This document shows, piece after piece, positions 23,401-35,406 of a stretch of DNA of 64,000 nt. Below the pieces are notes generated by a model, which was given only the letters and a program-made list of their open reading frames with translations, was not told the origin of the DNA and searched no databases. Source of the stretch: Vigna angularis (taxonomy: Eukaryota > Streptophyta > Magnoliopsida > Fabales > Fabaceae); NCBI RefSeq assembly GCF_016808095.1, contig NC_068970.1:36180630-36244629 (forward strand), written 5' to 3'. Numbering within the stretch: position 1 is the stretch's first letter; each line of letters starts with the position of its first letter. The position numbers were made by a program, and so were the translations under genes.

Positions 23401-26259
23401 AAGCTGGAATTCAACTCAGCCAAACCAAATTCACTGATTAAGATGATGAAGTAACATTAAGGAACACTGGAAGTACAAGCAGAACAAGTACAAAGACGAT
23501 TTAAACCCATTTGTCTCCTTTTTAGTAAACTTTTTTAGGTTCTAACAACTCAAAAATTGAGTTTTAGGTCAATGTTTGCTTTTGAGTAGTTTCCTAGTCT
23601 CATTTCACTACTTTAGACTTGTTAGGATATTAACATTAGTTATTGTTAGTCTACTTTACTGAATTGCCTCTTTCTCACCCTTTTAGTAGACTTTTAGGTA
23701 GTCAAATTTTGAGATTTTGCTACTTCATCCAATTTGACATCTCTATTAGCTTCATTTAAGTACTTTAAAGTTGTTAGGATAACAACAATATACTTTCTTT
23801 GGTTATATTAGGTGAATATCAAAATTGTCAACTATTTTTAGAACACTTTTTATGTTTTAACTACTTCAATTTTGAGACTTCACAATTGAAGTCCAAAATC
23901 ATATGTTCAACTTTAAGACACGTATCTTTGAACATGTTGAAGGCCAAATTAATCACTGGAGTGCCCTTAACCACTACCAGGTGGAGTAAAGTTAATAAAG
24001 TTTAACCTAAGAGATGGTCTACTTTAGCCTTAGTAAGGAATTTTCAGTTTTTTTGTTAATATATAAACTATAAAACAACTATAACTTTGGTTCCTCCTTC
24101 TACTTTCGTAACTTGGGGGATTCATGATAGTATATAACCAACATATATGCATGTTGGTTTGTCCTTGTACTCTACTTCATCCTTATAGTTACATCATGAA
24201 TTGGTGTAATGAAATTGGCTATACTTAAATGTTAAAAGGTTGGGTTGTTGTTATACCTTGTTTACAGGAATGTTTGAACCAATTTTCCAAGGTTTAAGTA
24301 TTTTAGAACATGTTATAGGGTCGAGTTTTACTTTTTCTGCAGATTTTGTGCAATAAAATTCAAGTTTTGGCATTATTAGTTCATATCACCAAGGCTAGAC
24401 ATGGTATCATTTCCTTATAAGTTAATATCTTGCTACACAACCACCTAAGGACAGATTGAAAATGAAAATAAAAAGCTGGAACATATTCACACAATTCACA
24501 ACAGAACCAAAAACACCAATGCTAACAAATAATTAAATTTCAACCTCATGATCAAGTTCAATAATGCAGAGCTGGAATGGTAGGAAATTCATTATGGATG
24601 ACATCAATTACAAATAAAACTTACAGGTTGTAGATTTTTGAACTGAAGCTACCACTTACAGCTGCCTGAAACTTCCCTATTCAACCAATATTCTGTTTCA
24701 GCTCCTCTTCCTAAAGATGCTACCTAAAATGAATAAGGTCTCTAAGTTGGAAACTGCACCACAGCACTTAAGGTCAGCACAAACCAACAATATAAACATC
24801 AATCCAAATGTTAACACTAAACCAATAAACAGTTAAGGCAATACAAAATGTAACAAAGTGAAAACATAAACAAGTATTGACAAGGATCAAACAAGAGTTT
24901 CTATCACATGTCTACTTCCCCTACTCTTTTATCAATAAAGAACCACCTCTTCAATGTTTTCTTGTCACTGCTCTTGGGGTAACAGTCCATCAACTGCTGA
25001 GCTTCTAAAAATAATGCTCATATATTTGATTTACTTTTAAGTACTTGAAAATCTGGTTATAAGAATCATTTCAACAAATGGAAATCTAGAGTTTGAGTCC
25101 ACTTGTTCATCTTCTTATCAAATTGGAAGGTAATAAAACACTTGCAGGCATGTATTCAAAAAGCTGCTTTTTTAAATATATAATTCTAAATAATTAGTGG
25201 CATCAATAGAATTGGGAAATTTTTTAGGTTTGATGGATGTTATAGAAAATATTCACAGGAAAATGCTATAATCAACATTCAATCAATTAAAATACCAAAA
25301 ATGCTTGAGATCTATACAAGTTGGCCTTAATTGACAGCTAAATATTATTGAGGTTACCTTGAACTATGGTTGACTAATACGTAGGTGCTAAGGTCATACA
25401 CATTCAAATAACTTGTAAAATACAAGGTTGAAAGAGTAAAGGGATCAATGAATGTATGCACTGAGTGTGAAAGGGTAAAGGCATCAATGAGAGTTCAAAG
25501 AGTAAAGCCATCAATTTTGGCAGCAAAGAGATCTTTGTATTTTTTCAAAATGAAACCTATTTATGGATGGAAACAACATAAATTGGATGGAAGCAAGTCC
25601 CTACTCCATTGATCTCAAGCATAAGCTATACGAATTTAAAGTAAAACTTGCAGTAAAAGTGTGTATAAAATAAATTTTTTGTTTCTGGTAAATATTTTCT
25701 GCTCTTGTTACTCGATAGTCAACAGTGGATTAGATTTGGTGATTTGGAAAGTACTCAGAAGTTTTTAAGTCCAAGGTGCCCAACCCTACTATTATATGAA
25801 GAACACTTTCACTCTTTGGCAGCAAGAAAGCACACACTACACTAAAGACAGCGTCTTGAAATCCGAATATGGAAGGTGAATTCATCTTCCAATTGGTATA
25901 ATAGGGTAATGTATCTTTATGGATGTCAAAGCAAAGAACCTAACAAGGAAACAACTTAGGTATGCTAGGGTGCAAGGGTCCTATTAGCTGAATGAAATTA
26001 CTATTTCAAGTGTTTGTTTTACACACAACATATGACCATAATTACTATTTCAATGTCTACCATTTACAGACAACATATGAGCAGAATTAAAGCTAAAAAT
26101 AGGAAGAACAGTAAAATTTTAAAATATGACATCCAACTAATATTTTCCATGGTTAAATGGTTTAGAACAAGTTCAGAAAAAATTCACAAAGCTAAAAATT
26201 TAAGCAAAACAGTGAAAACAATATGAAAAATAGCAAAAATGAGGAGTAAAGAGACTTAC
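23401..26259. other. CACTA interior, non-coding
   Basis: Within the large element but without a reading frame I can support. It is A+T-rich, with weaker repeats of the CTTGTTAGGA type continuing to about 23800. Confidence 0.5.
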
Positions 26260-26620
26260 ATATCGACGACAGACAAGTCCAGCAGCTGGGTTTTCTTCGA
26301 TTGTTGCCTCCTCCACGCACCACGAAGCCCCTACTCACCGTTGTGCCCTCCTCCACGAAGCCCTCCTGACGCACCCACAACAAATTTGTGACGCAGCCCC
26401 TGCAACCACGGAACGTTGGGGAATGTTGGTGACTGAGACGACCTCCGACAACAAAACCTCCCAAATTTGGGCAATGTTGGTGACGGTTTGATGGCTGGAA
26501 GAAACGAGAAAGCTGGTGAGGGTTTGATGTCTCCGACAAAGGGGGAATGCTGGTGTGAGGGTTCGAAGAAAAAAACGCAATATTTTGGCTCGAAAAATGA
26601 AAGTTAGCAGAGGGAAACCA
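26260..26620 (-). other. Candidate 5' leader exon of the CACTA transcription unit
   Basis: The only G+C-rich, non-repetitive stretch in the right half of the element. It lies just inside the right subterminal repeats, where En/Spm-type transcription begins, and ends at a consensus donor (GTAAGT at 26259). Short upstream frames are present (for example from 26539 and 26580), but none resembles a known protein. The upstream limit, the transcription start, is a guess. Confidence 0.4.
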
Positions 26621-26644
26621 AGTCCGCTGGGGTTAATTACACGA

Positions 26645-26838
26645 GCACCTTACCGAGGGTCATATATCCTTCGGTAAGTTAATTCACTAAAGCCAATACC
26701 GACGGCCCAAAGACCTTCGGAAAAAAATCCTTCGGTAATGAGTGCATTTCACCATGGCCTTCGGTAATCATCTTTGTGACCGTCGGAAACGCAATTTTAC
26801 CGAAGGGCAAAAGGCCGTCTGTAAAAACCTTTCGGTAA
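26645..26838. repeat. Right subterminal repeats of the CACTA element
   Basis: The same ACCGAAGG/CCTTCGGTAA motifs as at the left end occur here about eight times in both orientations, but less regularly. Examples are TTACCGAGGG, CCTTCGGTAAG and TTACCGAAGGGC. They probably serve with the left array as transposase-binding sites. Confidence 0.8.
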
Positions 26839-26839
26839 T

Positions 26840-26858
26840 GCCTGAATTTCTTGTAGTG
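26840..26858 (-). repeat. CACTA right terminal inverted repeat
   Basis: The plus strand ends ...GAATTTCTTGTAGTG, the inverse of the left end. GTA at 26859-26861 repeats the base triplet at 13099-13101. Confidence 0.9.
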
Positions 26859-26861
26859 GTA

Positions 26862-28427
26862 GGGCTATATCATTATAGGAGAAGGGGTTGGAAAAAAGAG
26901 AGAAAAGGTTTGGATTATCATTATCACTTTTGAGGATAAAAATAACCATAAATCTAAATATAAAAATTAAATTACGGTTTAAGTTTTTTATTTTTGTGTA
27001 GTATAGTTTGTATGATGGGTATAATTAATTATTTTCATTCATTATTTCATCTCAGTCATATATTTTTAAGTAAAAATCTGGAGTTTACTTCATTGTTCAC
27101 TTTATATTTTGTTTATTTGTTATAGTCTTTAAATTTCTTTTTTTTATTGTTATATTTGAAGTAAAAATTTGTTTTTATAAAATAATCAAATTTAAAATTA
27201 GAAAAGTGAAATTTTAAATATTTTTTGCTATATTTTAAGTTGTGCGGGTCTATCCCCAAATTTGTAAACCCATAATTATGCGAGACAGACTAATTTATTA
27301 AACACAAGTATCATACTTGTCAATATGCCATAATATATTTTTGATATATCAAATGCAAATTATATCAAAACGCATCAGATTGAATCACATTGCCACTCCT
27401 ATTTATACTTATTTTTTTAAGGGATAAAAATAGTTTCGCACTCTTAAAATGTATACACGATGAGGAGGAGAAATACAAATATATATAAAAAAAAAATTAG
27501 CAAGATTTTAATGCTTTTTAATCTTTTAAATTTGGCTCTAGTTTAATCTTTCAAATTTATGAAATGATTATCTTTTGTCTTCTTAGTTTTCTTTTGGTAC
27601 TTTAAGGGATATTTTTTACCGTTATTTTCATTCTCTCGTAAGAATGAAAAATGTGTTATTTTCAAATTGAATGAAAATAATATTTTTACATATGTCAAAT
27701 TGAAAAAGCTAAGCAACATATAGAGAAAATAATACTTAATCAAATAATAAATTCCATGAATAATGTAATACAAAATACGTGCGTTTCTTTGTTCTATCAT
27801 CAACAAAACAACAAGTAATTTTGGGAGGCTCGGATTACCGAGTTTGAGAAAATAACTCTTTATGTGCATATTAATAGTAACTCATTAGTATAATTATGAA
27901 TTATTTAAAAAGGTTTAAAAGTGCATGTATTTATTACGGGGTTTAACTGCGAAATAGAAAATCTTTTAGCTCAATCGTTGTTGTTTTCATTGACATTATT
28001 TTCTGTTAAAACAAATAAACTTTTTTTAGTGACAAAAAGAAAATTTATTTAAGATGGTACAAGGGATCAAACCCTTTTAACATATCTTTCCACAGATAAC
28101 CCATTTACACCAAATCATGTGCAAAATATGTCTCCCAACTCCCTTTGTATTGGTAAACAGTCCAAATTAAATGTATAATAAAATATGTCGCTTTTACATT
28201 CACTGAAATTCAACGACAACATTGAGGCAAAACCTATTTTGCTCAATAAAATAATACAAACGATGTAATCTCTAGAGATGGCAAAAAGCAATTCCACCTT
28301 GTGATCAGGAAGATTATATGCGTGTGAAAAAGTAGACATCTTACAGTTTAAATTTATGTCAAATATCAAATATAGAAAAGTTAGAGAATTAGCAAATGAT
28401 GACGAGTGAGTGTCGAACAAACATTGT
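26862..28427. other. Intergenic, A+T-rich
   Basis: Sequence resuming after the CACTA target duplication. No conserved coding region was seen. The short open frames at 27543-27869 and 28115-28420 lack recognisable motifs. Confidence 0.5.

Positions 28428-28481
<54 letters not shown>
28428..28481 (+). repeat. (TAA)18 microsatellite
   Basis: About 18 uninterrupted TAA triplets. The perfect run suggests a length-variable locus. Confidence 0.95.
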
Positions 28482-29096
28482 TAAGTTGAAGAAACATTTC
28501 CAAATTATTTTTGTTCTATATTTTCCGAAAAACGAAGGCACATGTGATGTTTTGTCCAGAAGTAGAAACAAAGAAATGAATTGGTGAGAACACGTTTTGA
28601 GACAGTTTTGAATCTTGGTAGTTCAAAAACATTAGCGAAAAGACTGAAAGATGTCCCCATCGTATATGCCTTTAGGTGTTCCATGTTCATATCTGCATGT
28701 CATCTTCTACCAATTCTTTCATGTGATAAGTGTGAAATGTTGAAAAAACTATACAATAAAGATATGAATAAATAAAGGATAAATTAAAATATTATTATTA
28801 TTATTTTTCTTCATAAGCTTAATACCTATACTAAATGTTTCACATCTGTCTAAATATCAAAATTACTAGATAATAAATATTTCACATCTCTTACAATATA
28901 TATATTGCTACTTTATATATTAATATAAAATAGTATAATTATCCTATTGTTTTATATATAGATGTTTATCATTATTATTAAGATGAAATAATAACTTGAT
29001 CAATTTTTTTATTTCATTGCATTGATGTTTGCGTTAAACTACATAAAAATAACAAATTTACATACTTTATTTTCTTTTCTTAATTATATAAAGCCC
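28482..29096. other. Intergenic, nothing recognised
   Basis: A+T-rich sequence without a supported gene between the microsatellite and the copia relic. Confidence 0.5.
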
Positions 29097-29520
29097 TTAA
29101 ATCAATTCATATATATTTCCTCGTTCTAAGTCACCACTTATAGAAATAATTTTAACATCCATTTGATAAAATTTTGAAATAGGTGAATATGTATTAAAGA
29201 AATGTACACCTTCTTCTTCGTCTTGGCAACCAATAACAAGTTTTCCCTTAAAACATATCTTTTCCCTTAAATTCACATCCATATGTTCTTAATTTTTTTT
29301 TCTTAAACATCCAATACTTTTACAACCAAGAGGAAGATAAGTTAAAATCTATTTTTTTTAAGAGAATTCATTTCATTATTAACAATTTTTTTTTTCAAAA
29401 AAGGCACGTCAATTGATCTAGTTCCTTCACCATAAGTTTTAGATCATCCTAAAACAAAAAACAATAAAAGTCAGAACCAAAATCTTTAATCTTTCTTTTA
29501 CTCTTCCTAAGTTCATTTTG
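29097..29520 (-). pseudogene. Decayed Ty1/copia reverse-transcriptase region
   Basis: Reading the minus strand across several frameshifts, successive fragments line up with the linker and start of a copia reverse transcriptase: LRKSKRKIKDFGSDFY, then VNNEMNSLKK, then LPLGCKSIGC, KKKLRT and GKLVIG, then EEEGVHFFNTYSPISKF and QMDVK...SGDLE. In intact family members these are the SKR...KDFG linker, the LPPG.K.IGCKW block, the EG.DYFDTYSPV block and QMDVKTAFLNGDLEE. About 20 residues between TYSP and QMDVK are missing. It is short and isolated. It may be debris of the SIRE-like family whose LTRs occur at 31132 and 55465, but that link is inference. Confidence 0.75.
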
Positions 29521-30267
29521 AACATCATTATTAGCATAATAAATAAAAGGAAAAAACAAATTAGAAGCATCACAACATTATCACTAAAGGATAAACCAAG
29601 ATTAGAGGTATCTAACAATTTTAATCAATTTATTTTCTTAAAAAAAATATTCACTAAGAAAATAATATTTCTAGATTCCGTAAAAGAATTTACCCACTTC
29701 ATAATTAATAACGCATAATCTATAAGTAGTATGCAAAGAATAATAAGTAAAAACACAGTGAATTATTTTAATTCCTATTTTTCTTTACTTATTAACATTT
29801 GCAAGAATCTCCTACATTTTAAGATATTTTAAATATGATTATCTTTTCCTACATAATTCATAAGGAGTTTTATGACAATTTTTATGAGGAATTCTATGGA
29901 GAATATGACAAATTTATATGAGGAATTCTATTGAGAATATGATACATCCTATATATATATATTTAGACTTACTTGAGAGTGACTTAATCATATCCATAAG
30001 ATATATCATGTAGTAGTATCTTTAACTTACGATAATCAAAACTAAGTGTAGAGTCGAGGTGGTTGGTGGAAAAAGGAAAGAAAGACTTTATAGGCCCAAA
30101 CAACTTGCTACAAATTATACATATGAAAATGATTGCCCAGAGCAACAACCATCCACTTCCTCCTACAATTTTGAGAACCTAACCTAACTTACATAATAAC
30201 TTTTACCAAGTGAGGAGGTGAATGAGCAATTGACTTGCCAAGTTTCAACCCTTGAATATTAGTCATC
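29521..30267. other. Intergenic with short tandem repeat
   Basis: Mostly featureless. At 29855-29945 a unit of about 30-40 bp containing ATGAGGAATTCTATNGAGAA is repeated two to three times in direct order. Confidence 0.5.
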
Positions 30268-30560
30268 ACTATAAGAAAATCATTACATAACAACTAATTT
30301 AGAGACACAAAATAAATAGTCATCATATTGATAAAGTTAGACATTATTTTATAAAGTAAATATTATTGGTATTTAAAGTAGTATATTATTAATAAATAAT
30401 AATAATAATAATTGGTTTGTGAATAAAAGTCTAGATTAATCTCTAACATTAATTATCAAGATTTTCTTACTATTATTAGATTCTAAATTAGTCTCTAATC
30501 AATAATTGAGACCAAAGACTACTATCTCTCAAGAAAGTAATTCAATTTCCCCCTCTACAC
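30268..30560. mobile_element. CACTA-like terminus fragment
   Basis: CACTATAAGAAAATCATTAC is a CACTA-type start. It is followed by AATTTAGAGACACAAAAT and inverted variants (TAGTCTCTAATC) that resemble subterminal repeats. No opposite terminus or coding sequence was found. Confidence 0.45.
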
Positions 30561-31126
30561 CCTTTCTAAGTTTGTGATCAACCTGTATGATTGTTTAATT
30601 ATCGAAGTGTGTCATAGAAGCCTTTATGAAAAGTGTTATAAACTTATTTGATTATAATCTCAAACATAGTAGGTTCATCTTTTTCCATTTCTTTTGAGTC
30701 CTCTTGAGGATCTACTTTCATCTAAGTGTCTAATTGTTGCATGTATCATCTAAGGGCTCAAGATGAATCTATGTTCAGTTAGATTCTTAGGATATATTTA
30801 GATCGGTCATATGAGTTTTCTATGTGTAAATATCATATCTTATGTGAATAAAGGTTTTTAGAGGGATTAAAGTTCTTTGTTATAATAGCTCATAGCACAG
30901 GTAAGGGAATCTAGATATTTAAATTGATTACTTCATTTTGTGATGAGCTAAGCTGGATTAAAGATATGTAGAGTATTTATGATGAGATAGAATAAGTATG
31001 GTTGTTGGTTATTGAATTGTTGAAATTTTTTTTTCTTTGGCATGGTTGATTAAAAGTTGGATTGAGGAAATAATTGAGAATAGAGAGATACATTTGGACC
31101 AATTAGCTCATTGTAACCTATTGTTG
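30561..31126. other. Intergenic, nothing recognised
   Basis: No conserved frame or repeat structure was seen before the solo LTR target site. Confidence 0.5.
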
Positions 31127-31131
31127 ATAGG

Positions 31132-32616
31132 GGGAGCAATGTGATAGTTGAACCCAATCCCTGTTACGTTGTTTTTGATCATGAGAACACATTAATAGCA
31201 ACAACACATGAATGCTATCATGTCACAACGGAAAAGTCTTCTGTGTTGTGTTAAACATATGTGGAATATGTACATGCTTACTGTGTTATATGCACATACT
31301 GTGGTAAATGCATATATTGTGACAAATTCATATGTTGGACATACTTGTTAGTTATGCATACTATTGTGATTATGATGTGATTATATCTGTATATGCACAC
31401 TGTATGGTTCTGTGTATTGAAAACCACAAGCACAAAAGCATATTTGCATGACATAATCAATTACAGTGTTGTAGTAATCAATTTAAGGTCATCAAACAAC
31501 TTAGTTTTTGAACTGTGGCAAAACAACTAGTTTGAATCGATTACATTAGCTTTTGAATTGATTAAAACTCGTATGTTTGCATATATCTTTTTCAAATGTG
31601 TTGTGATGAGTTTTTGAGAAGAAAAGTTTTCAAAATCTGTTTAAAGTGTTAAGCTTAATCGATTACATATGTTGTGTATTCAATTAAGTCTGTCATGTTT
31701 TGAAAATTGATTTCATGCTAGTCATAACTACTTTAACAGTCATATTTTTAAATATGTTTGACCAACATTAATTGCAAATCGATTACATTAATTGAGCATT
31801 CAATTAAGAGTTGAGTTAGTTTTAATACTGTTACATCTGTTTTATGTAATCGATTACATTACTAACGTAATCGATTACTTTGCATCTGTTATGCAGAAAC
31901 TATAAATTGACGCATTGTTTGTAATTCTGAAAGACTTTTGATCATTCTAACAATTTCATATCTTACAGTTTTGATCTGAGAAAGATTTACAGGTTGCACA
32001 TACGCTCCAAGATTCAAGAACGTGAAGAATTTGAAGAATCTTGAGGCATTCTTGAGAGGCATTTTCGTGGACTACATTGGTTGATCACATTAGCACTACT
32101 GAAGGTGTATCTGGTTTGATCATAAGAAGTTCAACAATCTTTGATTTACTGTTTCCCTAGACATGCGCGTCAAGAAGAAGAGGGAGGAGCTCTTGGACTT
32201 TGAGAGAGGATTCTCAAAGGGTTTCTGCAATAAGGAGAAGTCGTTTTGTGTGTGCAGGTGTATTCTGTTTCTATATTTGATTGAGAGTTTGGAAGGTGTT
32301 TGCATTTGAGAGATCTCTGTAAAACCTTTGTTGTAATACTCTGGTCATTATAGTGAAATACTCTCCAATCTAAGGTTGATTGGGAGAGTGATGCATGTAG
32401 GCATTGAGGTCGAAGCAGGATAAAAATCTTGAGTTTGATTTTCTTTCCTTATCTCTTTACTTTCTTTGCATGCACATTTACTTACAACACAAGAAAGTTT
32501 AAAGATCATTCTAATTTCTCAAAAAGATTTGAAAAATTTAAGTTTTTATAAAACACCAATTCCCCCCGCCCCCCCTCCCTCTTGGTGTTGAGAAACAAAC
32601 ATCATCATTTCTAACA
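31132..32616 (+). mobile_element. SIRE-like Ty1/copia solo LTR
   Basis: A 1485-bp block opens TGTTGATAGGGGGAGCAATG and closes CATCATTTCTAACA, giving inverted termini TGTT...AACA. It is flanked by the perfect 5-bp duplication cctat (31127-31131 and 32617-32621). The same sequence family forms the 3' LTR at 55465-56811, including the block GTAGGCATTGAGG near its end, and there it is preceded by a polypurine tract. The TGTTGATAGGGGGAG start recalls the SIRE/Maximus lineage. With no internal region left, it is a solo LTR formed by recombination. Confidence 0.88.
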
Positions 32617-32621
32617 CCTAT

Positions 32622-33950
32622 TTTGAACTTATTTGTGCATTTTATTACTTGTGAAAGAGATAAAAAAAATTACTTTTTGTAGCCAACTGAGCAAACTGAT
32701 ATATTTGTCAAGTTTCTAGCTTTATGCAAACTCGTTGGGTGAGCAAAATCACCGCTAAGTGAAAATGAAAAAATTTAAAATCTAGTGAGCTTCAAACGTT
32801 CCACTTGTTAGGCGAGCCAAAGCTCGCTACGCGAACTATTGAAATGGGGTCTTAGGGAATCAGTCACTAGATGATGAAATTGTCGTTGGACAAAAATTAT
32901 TTTGAGAGATCTAAAATACAAAGGGTGATTGAGGTCATTAAGCAGGGGCTAGGTTTGTTGGGTAAGGGCTAGGTTCGTTGGACAAAAATGTGAGATTTTT
33001 TCTCAAGTGGATAGTCACTAGACGAGTCAATTCTTTGGTGACGAAGAATATATTTTAGAAAATCTAGAGAAGTCATGAGGAGTTGGTTGTTGAGAAATCG
33101 ATAGACTTGTTGAATGAATGTATCTTTTGGAGGTAGTCGTTGGGCGAGTGAAGTGATCCATGGGTGAGCCTGAGGTGTTTCAAAAACTTCAACTGCTTTC
33201 ATTAGGCAATTTAGAGAGCTTGCTTGGGAAAAAGGGAGAGATTTTGGAAAGGAAAATTATTTTCTCTTAAAGAGGAAAAGTGAAATAGGTTGACTAAAGC
33301 CTGATTAGTAGCTAGAATTTATTGAAATATTGGATGTTTGAGTATGTTATATGTATGAAGTATTTCCAAGCAGGAAATGCTCTTTTGTGTGATTTTAGAA
33401 GTGTATTGAATAGACATTTCTTGATGAGATTATTCAAAATCGACTACATATTTGAACTCACATAAATGAAGATATCTAGATAGTGGGAGTCAATGAAGGT
33501 TCTTATAGTGAGAACTGGTGTGAAAGAGAACTATTTTGACATGCTACAGGGAACTAACTCTATCACATGAAGAAGACTTAGGTTATGATATATTGGGTCG
33601 AGTAGAGCCCGATCAATTTTTCCAAAATCTACCAAGTGTGCATATGACAATTGTAAAAATTATTGAATCCAATTCAACACATGAATCTTCCAAAACTAGT
33701 GAAGCATTGTAAGTAAAGATATTTGTATATATTAAATTAAATGATGAAGTTAATTAAGATTTGATATGTATGTCAAATTGTTGAAATTATTGTGAGTTCT
33801 TAAATCTTTTAAACATATTATCTTACTTTTGTTTGTGGTCACTGTTTTCTATATGCTATGATTGTATGTTACACAAAAGTAGAGGACAATGCAAGGGGAA
33901 GTTCTAAACATGAGATTAGTTGAAAGGGTTTTAAGGTTGTATAAATGATG
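32622..33950 (+). other. Degenerate LTR- or UTR-like sequence upstream of gypsy relic
   Basis: Contains scattered TCGTTGGGCGAG-like motifs (for example CGTTGGGTGAGC, TTAGGCGAGC, CGTTGGGCGAG and CACTAGACGAG), a theme I associate with gypsy LTRs of legumes. No termini or target duplication could be set. It probably belongs to the element whose integrase remains lie downstream. Confidence 0.35.
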
Positions 33951-34099
33951 TTGTATATATAGAAATGTCCAAATGACGTTTCCAACCCATATCATTGATG
34001 ATCCACCACATTTTCACACCATATATCGTTAAGGGACCATCTCCATTGTATCCTTTTGGCATTGGCCCAACCCAACCTAGCCAAGCAGGTTGCTATCAC

Positions 34100-35292
34100 T
34101 CATGAGGCTTGATGTCTCAAGATTTTGTGAAAAATGTGTTATTTGAGAAAATGCCAAGTCAAAAGTGTCACCCAAGGGTTACATACACCCCTACCTCCAA
34201 GCCACCCTTGGCTTGATATATACATGGATTTCATCCTAGGATTACCCAAGACAAGGAATAGCCATGATTCAATCTTTGTGATAGTATACCTTTTTTCCAA
34301 AATGTCTCATTTCATTCCTTGCCACAAATTAAATTATGCTCGTAATATTGATAATCTATTAGTTAAAGAAGTTGTCAGGCTTCATGGAATTCCTAGAAGC
34401 ATTGTTTCAAATAGGGTTACCAAGTTTTTGAGTCACTTTTGGAGGACACTTTAGGGAAAGTTAGAAACCAAACTTGTGTTTTCAACATGTCACCCCCCAA
34501 TAGATGGTGAAACATAAGTGGTAAATCGAATCTTGCTCAACTTCTAAGATGTTTTATTTCTAAAAACTTGAAATAGTGGGAAAATTTGCTTCCTTGCATG
34601 GAATTTGCCTACAATTGTGTTATGAGTTCTACAACTTCTCATTCTCCATTTGAGGTAATGTATGATTTCAAACCTACCACTCCTCTTGATTTCTTACCAA
34701 TTCCTAACCTTGATTCTATGTTGTGTAGTTTTGATATGGCAAACATGATTAAAGAGATACATGCGTAGGTTAAGGAAAAAATTGAAAATAAAAATTAGGC
34801 TTATGCTAGATATGAAAACAAAGGTAGAAAGGAAGTTGTCTTTAATCCAAGAGATTGAGTTTGGCTTCATCTAAGGAATAATAAATTTCCAACTCAAAGA
34901 AAGTCTAAACTCGAACCTGAGGAACATGGACCATTCCAAGTGTTGCAAAGAATAAATAATAATGCCTACATACTTGATATGCCTAATGAATATGGAACTA
35001 GTCATAGTTTTAATGTTTGTGACTTATCCCCTTTTGATGTAGGTGCTTCTCATTCAAGGACTAATCCTTCTCAAGAAGAGAGGGGGTGGAGGTTGATGAG
35101 ATCATGGTTCGAAAATCACTAGCACAAGACTGAGTGCTCATAGGAAACAAAGCCAAGTTACAAGAAAGGGATAGAAGAATACAAGCAATCAAAGAGGCTT
35201 TTATAGGAGTTTTTACAAGGAGGAAGGCTAAAGAGTTAGAGGAAGAACTTCATCAAGCTAAGAAGAGTCTTAAGGTTCCTAAAAAATGTTAA
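34100..35292 (+). pseudogene. Ty3/gypsy integrase and C-terminal tail, decayed
   Basis: Plus-strand fragments, with stops and frameshifts between them, follow the order of a plant gypsy integrase: a zinc-finger remnant (CEKC, RKCQVKS); HPWLDIYMDFILGLPKT with the first catalytic D; DSIFVIVYLFSKMSHFIPC, where the usual D after V is now Y; VRLHGIPRSIVSNRVTKFLS, where the second catalytic D of SDRD has become N; then EFAYNCVMSSTTSHSPFEVMY and TPLDFLP. NNAYILDMPNEYGTSHSFNV and VCDLSPFD represent the C-terminal domain, followed by a tail ending ...ELHQAKKSLKVPKKC. Loss of active-site residues and several stops mark it as dead. Protease and reverse transcriptase are not recognisable upstream. Confidence 0.82.
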
Positions 35293-35406
35293 AATATAGA
35301 AAATTTAAGAGACATAAAAACGTACAACTTGTGTAGCCTTGTTTGGTCATTTTCTTCATAGTTTTTGGTTGTCCAAATCCTTTTGAGCTGTTTCACTATA
35401 GATAAC

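Larger units (their letters stand above)
19408..26259 (-). other. Candidate 6.85-kb first intron of the transposase unit
   Basis: The minus strand offers a strong donor, CGATAT|GTAAGTCTC at 26259, and a strong acceptor, GGCTTGTCACAG|AACATGG at 19408, three bases before the TNP2 start codon. Nothing between them looks coding: short frames show no conserved motif and the stretch is made of degenerate repeats. A long first intron before the TNPD/TNPA exons is a known feature of En/Spm. This splice is inferred and needs transcript evidence. Confidence 0.45.
13102..26858 (-). mobile_element. Complete CACTA (En/Spm) transposon, potentially autonomous
   Basis: A 13,757-bp element. The left end is CACTACAAAAAAGTAGGGC and the right end read inwards is CACTACAAGAAATTCAGGC. 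These are inverted repeats sharing CACTACAA-AAA and a downstream AGGGC/CAGGC. It is flanked by a 3-bp direct repeat GTA (13099-13101 and 26859-26861), the duplication size of CACTA elements. Subterminal regions at both ends carry palindromic TTACCGAAGG...CCTTCGGTAA units. It encodes, both on the minus strand, a TNP2-type transposase (19404-15760) and a Transposase_24/TNPA-like protein (15593-13729), each open across its inferred exons. A long repeat-filled region (19500-26250) separates the genes from a candidate leader exon near the right end. Whether it is active cannot be judged from one copy. Confidence 0.92.

Noticed and set aside
28389..28587. Poly-isoleucine open frames on both strands
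   Set aside because: They are translations of the (TAA)n microsatellite.
32580..32600. First placed the end of the SIRE-like LTR at GAGAAACA (about 32597)
   Set aside because: The flanks do not match there. Ending at 32616 gives TGTT...AACA termini and a perfect cctat duplication.
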